A program made the position numbers and the translations under genes. From CAZCBD01 sp964496755 (GTDB lineage: Bacteria; Bacteroidota; Ignavibacteria; Ignavibacteriales; Melioribacteraceae), in assembly GCA_964496755.1 (NCBI GenBank), contig CAZCBD010000176.1, forward strand, positions 1-5,461: DNA of 5,461 bases, in the 5' to 3' direction. Of this stretch, positions 1 to 5,461 are shown in pieces. Each line of letters starts with the position of its first letter. The first letter of the stretch is position 1. A model generated the notes under the pieces. That model was not told the origin of the DNA. It saw nothing but the letters and a program-made list of their open reading frames with translations, and did not search any database.

Positions 1-1460
1 ATTCGAAAGATTCTATTTTAATTCTAAATATGGGAGAAAATTTAAAAATTAATAGTTTAACATTAAATAATTTAAGGTATAATTATTTGCATAATGATGA
101 CTACTTAAAGATCAAACTTAAAAATATTAAATTTGAAAGATTCAATCTAAAAATAAAATATATTTATAGTTCAAGTTTAGTAAAATTTAATCCGGTACAT
201 TTTCGAAGTCATAATAATTCGAAATTTGTTTTTACCATTTCAGAACCGATTTTTGCTTCAAGATGGTATCCGTGCAATGATACTCCGAGTGATAAATTTT
301 TTGCTGATGTTTTTATTCAAAACAATTCGAATTATATCTCAGTTTCAAATGGAAAATTAGTTTCAGTTAAAACCTTAAAGGAAAAGAAAATTTTTCATTG
401 GAAAACCGAATATCCGATTTCTTCTTATTTACTTTCAATTAATTCAGGGGAGTATTATAATATAAACGAAACCTATCTTTCGGATAGTAAAGATACAATC
501 AAATTAAGTTACTATTGCTTAAAGCAAAATATTAAAAATGCAAAAACGGATTTTACAGATCATAAAAATATTTTTCCGATTTTAGAAAAACTTTTTGGTC
601 CGTATCCCTTTCCCGAAGAAAAATATGCTGTTATTGAAATTCCATGGGAGTTTGGTGCAATGGAAAATCAAACCATTACTGCAATTAGTAGTAACTTTAT
701 CTTGGGTTTTCATTCATCCAGAGATGTATTAGTGCACGAATTAGCACATCATTGGTGGGGTAATGCCGTTGGAATAAAATCTTGGAAAGATATTTGGCTA
801 AACGAAGGATTTGCTACTTACGCGGAAATTCTTTTTAATGAACATTTTAACGGAAAAAAATATTTGCCGAAATTTTTACCGACTAAAAAATTAGTTCCGG
901 CCGGACGTTTGTATAATCCAAAAGGCGATTTATTTTCCCAATTGGTTTATAAAAAGGGTGCTTGGGTTCTACATATGCTAAGAAAAAAAGTAGGTGATAA
1001 AGCTTTTTTTAAAATACTTAAAGTCTATTATAATAAATTCAAATATAAAAATGCATCTACCTTTGATTTTATTAAGGTTTGCGAGTCGATTTCAAAATTG
1101 AACTTGAAGAATTTTTTCAACCAATGGGTTTTTAATGATACTGAAACACCTAAAATTAAATTAACTTGGAAAAGCAAGAAAATAGCCGAGCATAAATTTG
1201 AATTGTTAATTCTTACTCGGCAATTGAACGGACGCAATAAATTAAGTAAAGATGCTGCTAATAAATTAAGTAAAGATGTTGCTAATAAAATTAATCCCTT
1301 CGAATTTGATTGCGAAGTAAAAATTGTGTTTAAAAATAAATGCGAAATTAAAAGTATTCATATTAATAGACAGGTAAATAAATTTAAGTTCGAAATAAAC
1401 AAAAAACCGGATAGTTTAATAATTGATCCGAATAATTGGTTGCTTGTAAATTTTAATTAA
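1..1460 (+). CDS. M1-family zinc aminopeptidase, 5'-truncated by the window edge
   Basis: Gluzincin aminopeptidase that removes N-terminal residues from peptides. Numbering from the Met at base 30, the M1 hallmarks are all visible: WYPCNDTPSDK at 79-89 (end of the N-terminal beta domain), the substrate-amine-binding GAMEN at 209-213, the zinc site HELAHH at 236-241 with the third ligand E259 in NEGFATYAE (HEXXH-X18-E), and the transition-state tyrosine Y307 in YKKGAW. After FFNQWVFN (362-369) only about 107 residues follow, so the large helical C-terminal domain of PepN-type enzymes is absent; this is the short M1 form. The frame is open upstream of base 30, from base 3 (first codon tcg), and those residues (SKDSILILN) extend the N-terminal beta domain, so the real start and any signal peptide lie outside the window. 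Location in the cell and substrate are therefore unknown. A tandem octapeptide lies near residue 403. Family assignment is very secure; the physiological role is not. Confidence 0.95.
   Translation, partial: SKDSILILNMGENLKINSLTLNNLRYNYLHNDDYLKIKLKNIKFERFNLKIKYIYSSSLVKFNPVHFRSHNNSKFVFTISEPIFASRWYPCNDTPSDKFFADVFIQNNSNYISVSNGKLVSVKTLKEKKIFHWKTEYPISSYLLSINSGEYYNINETYLSDSKDTIKLSYYCLKQNIKNAKTDFTDHKNIFPILEKLFGPYPFPEEKYAVIEIPWEFGAMENQTITAISSNFILGFHSSRDVLVHELAHHWWGNAVGIKSWKDIWLNEGFATYAEILFNEHFNGKKYLPKFLPTKKLVPAGRLYNPKGDLFSQLVYKKGAWVLHMLRKKVGDKAFFKILKVYYNKFKYKNASTFDFIKVCESISKLNLKNFFNQWVFNDTETPKIKLTWKSKKIAEHKFELLILTRQLNGRNKLSKDAANKLSKDVANKINPFEFDCEVKIVFKNKCEIKSIHINRQVNKFKFEINKKPDSLIIDPNNWLLVNFN
1236..1283 (+). 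repeat. 24-base in-frame tandem duplication inside the M1 peptidase gene
   Basis: Two adjacent 24-base units, 1236-1259 and 1260-1283, differ at a single base (C at 1255, T at 1279). They encode NKLSKDAA followed by NKLSKDVA. A third partial copy (aataaa, 1284-1289, Asn-Lys) follows. The repeat sits in a lysine- and asparagine-rich loop between two predicted beta strands of the short C-terminal domain (residues about 403-420) and keeps the frame. It looks like a recent slippage duplication in a tolerant surface loop. Confidence 0.9.
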
Positions 1461-1514
1461 ATTGATAGCCCAAATTAAATTGAAACTTATTAAATTTGAA
1501 GTTAAAATAATTAA

Positions 1515-1519
1515 AAGAG
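1515..1519 (+). promoter_or_regulatory. weak ribosome binding site of lpxH
   Basis: The purine run AAGAG lies 4 bases before the ATG at 1524. It is only a partial match to the Shine-Dalgarno core and is close to the start, but the in-frame TGA immediately before the ATG leaves no earlier start. Confidence 0.35.
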
Positions 1520-1523
1520 TTGA

Positions 1524-2261
1524 ATGGAAAAATATAGTTACTTTATATCGGATTTACATTTGGGATTAAACGATTCTGAAACTGAAAAACAAAAGGAAGA
1601 TTTACTTGTGGAATTTCTTTTATCGATAAGATCCGATGCAGAGAACTTATTTATCCTTGGAGATTTATTTGATTATTGGTTTGAATATAAACGTGTAATT
1701 CAAAAGGGATTTTATAAAATCTTTGCTGCTTTAAAAGAATTATCCGAAGCAGGTGTTAAAATATATTACTTAATTGGTAATCATGATTTTATGCATAAAG
1801 ATTTTTTTTACAAAGAATTTAATGCTACAGTATTGCAAACTGATTTGGAAGTTGAAATTCACGGGAAAAGATTTTATTTAAGTCATGGAGATGATCATGT
1901 TTTAAATGACAATGGTTATAAAATTCTCAAAAAAATTTTAAGAAATAAATTATTACAAAACTTATATTCAAAATTACATCCCAATTTCGGAATATGGTTA
2001 GCAAGCCGAACAAGTAAAAAAAGCAGAAAATACACCGACGGGAAAAACTTTACCGAAGATGACGGATTAATTAAAAAGGCTACTGAAAAAATATCTGCAG
2101 GATTTGATTTTGTTATTATGGGACATACACATTTATTAAAAGAAATTAAAATTAATAACGGGATATATTTAAATCTTGGAACTTGGTTAGATAAACCACT
2201 GTATGCAGTTTTTAAAAATGATAAAATTGAAATAGTGAAATTAAAGACGAAACAAAATTAG
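1524..2261 (+). CDS. lpxH: UDP-2,3-diacylglucosamine hydrolase (LpxH-type metallophosphoesterase)
   Basis: A 245-residue calcineurin-like phosphoesterase. LpxH splits UDP-2,3-diacylglucosamine into lipid X and UMP at the cytoplasmic face of the inner membrane, the fourth step of lipid A synthesis. All metal-site motifs are present in order: SDLHLG (D10, H12), GDLFDYW (D47, bridging), GNHDF (N86), SHGD (H121) and GHTH (H201, H203). Between the last two lies the LpxH-like helical insertion with HPNFGIWLASR (152-162) and a basic patch SKKSRK (164-169) that by position would bind the lipid X phosphate. The length is close to the usual LpxH size (about 240). One difference from the enterobacterial enzyme is GNHD in place of GNRD, which I recall as common in Bacteroidota-type members. 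The ATG at 1524 directly follows an in-frame TGA (1521-1523), so it is the earliest possible ATG start. The PBP gene begins 7 bases after the stop. A general metallophosphoesterase of the LpxH subfamily is the main alternative. Confidence 0.88.
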   Translation: MEKYSYFISDLHLGLNDSETEKQKEDLLVEFLLSIRSDAENLFILGDLFDYWFEYKRVIQKGFYKIFAALKELSEAGVKIYYLIGNHDFMHKDFFYKEFNATVLQTDLEVEIHGKRFYLSHGDDHVLNDNGYKILKKILRNKLLQNLYSKLHPNFGIWLASRTSKKSRKYTDGKNFTEDDGLIKKATEKISAGFDFVIMGHTHLLKEIKINNGIYLNLGTWLDKPLYAVFKNDKIEIVKLKTKQN

Positions 2262-2268
2262 GTTAATA

Positions 2269-4617
2269 ATGACTGATAAAACAAACGCAAAGAAAAAGAA
2301 CGAAAAAAAGAGTAAATCAAAAAAAATTAAAAAGGTGTTTTTATTAGTACTTGCTTTCATTGCAATTTTCACTATTGTTAGCAGTTATTATTTCTTTGAT
2401 TATGTTTTGCAAGGTATTCCTTCTTTTGATGAATTGGAAAATCCCAAGTCGCAATTGGCCAGCAACATATATTCTTCCGATGGTGAATTAATAGACCAAT
2501 TTTATTTGGAAAACAGAATTAATACTCCGCTTGATAGTATTCCTCCATACGTTGTAAATGCATTAATAGCTACAGAGGATCAGAAATTTTATGACCATTG
2601 GGGAGTGAACTTAGATAGATTGGCAAAAGCAATTTTTAAAACAATATTTCTTGGAAAAAGAGAAGGCGGTTCAACAATTACCCAACAGTTGGCAAAAAAC
2701 TTATTCAAATTACAAACAGGTCCGGAATCCTTTTTTGATACTGTTGTAAGAAAATTTCGCGAATGGGTAACTGCAGTTGAAATTGAAAAAAATTATACTA
2801 AAAATGAAATTATTGAAATGTATTTTAATACGCATTTTCTTGGTAAAAGAACTTATGGAATAGGTATGGCAGCCAAAGCTTATTTTAATAAAAAACCATC
2901 TAAGCTAACAATTCCCGAAGGTGCTGTAATTATAGCTCTATTTAATAAACCGAACAGATATAATCCCGATAAACATTATGATTTAGCTCTAAAAAAAAGA
3001 AACCAAATTATGTATAACATGGTTAATGCCGGTTTTTTAAGTAAAGAGGAATATAAGAAATTTAAAGAGGAACCTATAAACTTGCCCGAGGGACGGACAG
3101 TTGACGGATTGCATCATTCAATTGCACCTCATTTTGTTGAAATGATTCGTCAGAATTTAGAAGAAATAGGAGCCGAAGAAAATTTTGATATACATAAAGA
3201 CGGATTAACTATTTATACCACACTTGATTCTCGGATGCAGAAAATTGCAAACGAAGTGATTGAAAAACATTTAAGTCTTTGGCAAAAACATTTCGATAAG
3301 AATTGGAATTGGGAAAAACACAAAGATATTTTAGATGATATTTTAGATACCGGAATCAAAAGAAGCAAAAAATATCGACTTGCAAAATCAATTGAAGAAA
3401 AAAATAAAGTTTACAAAGAACTTCTAAACGATAAACAATTTACCGATTCAATAAAAACATTAAAAACAAGAATTGATGTGGGTTTTATTGTACTTGATAG
3501 TAAGACAGGTGAAATTCGTGCAATGGTTGGCGGCAGAAATCAAAACAACGGAAGAGGTTGGAATCATGTTACACAAATGAAAAGGCAACCCGGCTCGGCA
3601 TTCAAACCTATTATCTACACAATAGCTTTGGATCACGGACTTTATCCGGCTTTCCCTTTGCTTAATCAACCCTTTACTATTGACGGTTGGCGTCCTCAAA
3701 ATTTTTCGAACAGATACGGAGGATTTCTAACTTTAAGAGAAGGATTGAAACATTCGGTGAATGTGATTGCCGCACGATTAATTCTTGAAGGTTACGTGGA
3801 ATTATGGGAAATTCCAAAGTATGCTAAAGCCATGGGAGTTAAAACGCGTTTTACTCCCTATATTTCAAATGCTTTAGGCACTACTGCGGTTTCTCCTCTG
3901 GAATTGGCAAGTGTTTACTCCACATTGGCAAACAAAGGAATTTATAATGAACCAAGCTCATTAACAAGCATTGAAGATAAAGACGGAATTTTGATTAAAA
4001 AATTTATTCCTGAAACACACGAAGCAATTTCAGCGGAAACAGATTATTTGATGGTAAATATGATGGAGTCTGTAATTAACGAAGGAACCGGTGTGGGGGT
4101 AAGATATAGATTCGGATTTTGGCGAGATTGTGCAGGGAAAACCGGAACTACTCAGGATTATAGAAATGCATGGTTTGCCGGATTTACACCACAATTAACA
4201 GCAGTGGTTTGGGTTGGTTTTAATGATGAAAGAATTGGTTTTTACGATTTACCTAATCATGACGGCCAAGGCGGAAGAACAGCAATGCCGATTTGGGCTA
4301 TGTTTATGAAAGAGGTGTACGATAAACTTGAACTGCCGGAAGAGGAATTTCAGATTCCCGAAAGCGGCGAAATTGTTTACGTTGATTTTTGCAAAGAAGC
4401 AATTGATTCTCTTGGTTTGCCCAGATTGTATTCCAGCGATTGCAATGGAAAGAAATATACCGATATCATTAAAGTTAGTTCGGATTTACCTTTTTACAAC
4501 TCATCGAGAGATACGTTCTTGAATGTTTCCCAAAAGTTTTTTAAATATGCTGCTATAGATTCAAATTCACACGAAGCATTGGAGATTGTAAAAGAAGATA
4601 GTACGATATTAAATTAA
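2269..4617 (+). CDS. bifunctional class A penicillin-binding protein (PBP1a type)
   Basis: A 782-residue enzyme that polymerises lipid II into glycan strands and cross-links their peptides. Order: lysine-rich cytoplasmic tail (1-22), one membrane segment (about 23-47), then a GT51 glycosyltransferase domain with ATEDQKFYDHWG (101-112, catalytic E103), GGSTITQQLAKNLF (133-146), RKFRE (161-165, second glutamate E165), IIEMYFNTHFLG (181-192) and KLTIPEGAVIIALFNKPNRYNP (from 212). A charged helical linker (about 332-400) leads to the transpeptidase: SAFK at 443-446 (nucleophile S443), SVN at 496-498 and KTGT at 624-627. Both active sites look intact. A tail of about 100 residues follows, with two cysteines (C708, C725) that could pair in the periplasm. 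The ATG lies 7 bases after the lpxH stop, with only AGG (2260-2262) as a weak ribosome site overlapping that stop, so coupled translation within one operon is likely. The specific name (mrcA or ponA) cannot be settled from sequence alone. Confidence 0.96.
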   Translation: MTDKTNAKKKNEKKSKSKKIKKVFLLVLAFIAIFTIVSSYYFFDYVLQGIPSFDELENPKSQLASNIYSSDGELIDQFYLENRINTPLDSIPPYVVNALIATEDQKFYDHWGVNLDRLAKAIFKTIFLGKREGGSTITQQLAKNLFKLQTGPESFFDTVVRKFREWVTAVEIEKNYTKNEIIEMYFNTHFLGKRTYGIGMAAKAYFNKKPSKLTIPEGAVIIALFNKPNRYNPDKHYDLALKKRNQIMYNMVNAGFLSKEEYKKFKEEPINLPEGRTVDGLHHSIAPHFVEMIRQNLEEIGAEENFDIHKDGLTIYTTLDSRMQKIANEVIEKHLSLWQKHFDKNWNWEKHKDILDDILDTGIKRSKKYRLAKSIEEKNKVYKELLNDKQFTDSIKTLKTRIDVGFIVLDSKTGEIRAMVGGRNQNNGRGWNHVTQMKRQPGSAFKPIIYTIALDHGLYPAFPLLNQPFTIDGWRPQNFSNRYGGFLTLREGLKHSVNVIAARLILEGYVELWEIPKYAKAMGVKTRFTPYISNALGTTAVSPLELASVYSTLANKGIYNEPSSLTSIEDKDGILIKKFIPETHEAISAETDYLMVNMMESVINEGTGVGVRYRFGFWRDCAGKTGTTQDYRNAWFAGFTPQLTAVVWVGFNDERIGFYDLPNHDGQGGRTAMPIWAMFMKEVYDKLELPEEEFQIPESGEIVYVDFCKEAIDSLGLPRLYSSDCNGKKYTDIIKVSSDLPFYNSSRDTFLNVSQKFFKYAAIDSNSHEALEIVKEDSTILN

Positions 4618-4652
4618 ATTTGATAATAAATTTTTCAACAATAAATTATTTT

Positions 4653-4735
4653 GCCCGGATGGTGGAATTGGTAGACACGTAACATTCAGGATGTTATGTT
4701 CAATGAACGTGCAGGTTCGAGTCCTGTTCCGGGTA
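4653..4735 (+). tRNA. tRNA-Leu (anticodon CAG)
   Basis: An 83-base class II tRNA folds by eye. The acceptor stem is GCCCGGA (4653-4659) with TCCGGGT (4728-4734) and discriminator A4735. The D arm is GTG/CAC around a loop carrying TTGGTAGA. The anticodon stem TAACA (4680-4684) pairs with TGTTA (4692-4696), with loop TTCAGGA giving anticodon CAG at 4687-4689, which reads the Leu codon CUG. The long variable arm GTTC-AAT-GAAC is typical of leucine tRNAs, and the T arm is GCAGG-TTCGAGT-CCTGT. The 3' CCA is not encoded (CAA follows), so it must be added after transcription. It begins 35 bases after the PBP stop and ends 22 bases before hpnC. I see no clear promoter or terminator next to it, so it may be cut from a longer transcript. 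Confidence 0.97.
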
Positions 4736-4748
4736 CAATGCTAACCCG

Positions 4749-4754
4749 AAAGGA
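4749..4754 (+). promoter_or_regulatory. ribosome binding site of hpnC
   Basis: AAAGGA ends 3 bases before the ATG at 4758. It is the best Shine-Dalgarno match before any start in the window, although the spacing is shorter than usual. It supports the ATG at 4758 and lies in the 22-base gap after the tRNA. Confidence 0.5.
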
Positions 4755-4757
4755 AAT

Positions 4758-5461
4758 ATGAAAAAAAATAAATTTGAATTAAATGAAGCCGGGTTGGCTC
4801 AAGCCTTCAAAGACGCTGAGCTTTTGGCTAAAACTCATTACGAGAATTTTCCGGTTATCTCATTCTTCTTACCAAAACATTTACGAAAATATGTTGCAAT
4901 AATTTATATGTTTGCCAGAATGGCTGATGATATTGCCGATGAAGGCGATTTATTGCCGACTGATAGAATTAAAAAATTGGATGAATTTGAAACTAATCTA
5001 ACATTTGCCCTTAACGGAGAATTTAAATCCGAGTTTTGGTTTTTATTAAATAAAACTATTATCGATAATAGTTTAACCTCAAAATATTTTTATGATTTAC
5101 TAAAAGCTTTTAAGAGCGATGTAATCAAAAATCGGTTTAATGATTTTAATGAAATTTTATTTTATTGCAAACATTCAGCAAATCCGATCGGAAGAATTAT
5201 ATTGGAATTAAATAATGTCAGAAATGAAAAGGCAAATCTTTATTCCGATAAAATATGTACTGCTCTTCAACTAACTAATTTTTATCAAGATGTATCGAGA
5301 GATGTTTTGAAAAATAGAATTTATGTTCCTCTAATTGAAATTGCGGATTTTAAATGTAGTGAAACTCAATACTTGAATTTGGAATTTGATGAAACAATAC
5401 GTCGATTATTTGAAATGCAAGTCCGGCGTGCGGAAAAATTATTTGACGAAACACCGAACGA
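4758..5461 (+). CDS. hpnC: squalene/phytoene synthase family protein, HpnC-type (3'-truncated)
   Basis: The first 234 codons of a trans-isoprenyl diphosphate synthase run off the right edge with no stop; the family is usually near 280-300 residues. Visible motifs are THYENFPV (26-33), strongly reminiscent of HpnC; the first aspartate-rich motif DDIAD (57-61) within YMFARMADDIADEGD; HSANPIGR (139-146); the second aspartate motif QDVSRD (177-182); and NRIYVP (186-191). These aspartates bind the magnesium ions that hold the diphosphate. HpnC, in the HpnC/D/E route, turns presqualene diphosphate into hydroxysqualene, which HpnE reduces to squalene, a precursor of hopanoids and some carotenoids. 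If this reading is right, hpnD and hpnE are expected just downstream. Phytoene synthase (CrtB) or HpnD are the alternatives; the N-terminal YENFPV favours HpnC. The start is supported by AAAGGA just upstream and by fit to the family N-terminus. Confidence 0.88.
   Translation, partial: MKKNKFELNEAGLAQAFKDAELLAKTHYENFPVISFFLPKHLRKYVAIIYMFARMADDIADEGDLLPTDRIKKLDEFETNLTFALNGEFKSEFWFLLNKTIIDNSLTSKYFYDLLKAFKSDVIKNRFNDFNEILFYCKHSANPIGRIILELNNVRNEKANLYSDKICTALQLTNFYQDVSRDVLKNRIYVPLIEIADFKCSETQYLNLEFDETIRRLFEMQVRRAEKLFDETPN

Noticed and set aside
1028..1237. Open frame of 69 codons on the minus strand inside the M1 peptidase gene
   Set aside because: It lies wholly within the well-supported peptidase on the opposite strand, resembles no known protein and has no ribosome site; a shadow frame.
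1491..1498. TAAATTTG before lpxH, and again at 4615-4622 before the tRNA, matching the Bacteroidota -7 promoter motif TAnnTTTG
   Set aside because: The same octamer also occurs inside coding sequence at 128-135, 1193-1200 and 4769-4776, so it is expected by chance in such A+T-rich DNA. The nearest usable upstream TTG lies 26 bases away in both cases, longer than the usual spacer.
1484..1503. Inverted repeat AACTT/AAGTT between the peptidase gene and lpxH
   Set aside because: Only five mostly A-T pairs around a 10-base loop with no following T run; too weak for a terminator.
3460..3699. Open frame of 79 codons on the minus strand across the transpeptidase motif region
   Set aside because: Antisense to the conserved SXXK region of the PBP; its composition fits a shadow of that gene.
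4411..4443. Possible disruption of the PBP C-terminal tail
   Set aside because: The frame is continuous to 4617 and all catalytic motifs lie upstream; the tail is merely less conserved.
4328..4522. Open frame of 64 codons in another plus-strand frame within the end of the PBP gene
   Set aside because: The PBP frame continues through it intact and the small product has no recognisable feature; it is not evidence of a frameshift.
4618..4652. A+T-rich gap between the PBP gene and the tRNA, with TTGA/TCAA and repeated AATAAATT
   Set aside because: No G+C-rich stem followed by T residues, so no intrinsic terminator can be supported; the repeats fit base composition.

Overview
The window is a compact, strongly A+T-rich stretch in which every gene lies on the + strand. 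In order it holds a 5'-truncated M1-family zinc aminopeptidase, an LpxH-type UDP-2,3-diacylglucosamine hydrolase, a bifunctional class A penicillin-binding protein (PBP1a type), a tRNA-Leu with anticodon CAG, and a 3'-truncated HpnC-type squalene/phytoene synthase family gene. Gaps are short (63, 7, 35 and 22 bases), so no stretch longer than 300 bases lacks a gene.

The lipid A enzyme implies a Gram-negative, outer-membrane-bearing bacterium, and the class A PBP shows that it builds peptidoglycan. The very low G+C (about 30% by eye), lysine- and asparagine-rich proteins, mostly poor Shine-Dalgarno sequences and the styles of the M1, LpxH and PBP proteins suggest the Bacteroidota/Chlorobiota/Ignavibacteriota group. 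That assignment is inference from protein style; the window holds no rRNA or other decisive marker.

Region by region: bases 1-1460 encode the peptidase, whose reading frame stays open to the left edge, so the ATG at 30 is probably internal. Bases 1524-2261 encode LpxH, which makes lipid X on the way to lipid A. Bases 2269-4617 encode the PBP, starting 7 bases after lpxH and so probably translated from the same message. Bases 4653-4735 are the tRNA. Bases 4758-5461 begin hpnC, which runs off the right edge and points to squalene, hence hopanoid or carotenoid-type lipid, synthesis.

The three central and right-hand enzymes share a cell-envelope theme: outer-membrane lipid, wall polymer and polyisoprenoid membrane lipid. 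I see an ordinary housekeeping region. I found no mobile element, CRISPR array, phage gene, toxin-antitoxin pair or unknown multi-gene system. The points most worth a second look are the hidden true start of the peptidase, a 24-base in-frame tandem duplication inside it, and the tRNA placed tightly between two protein genes.
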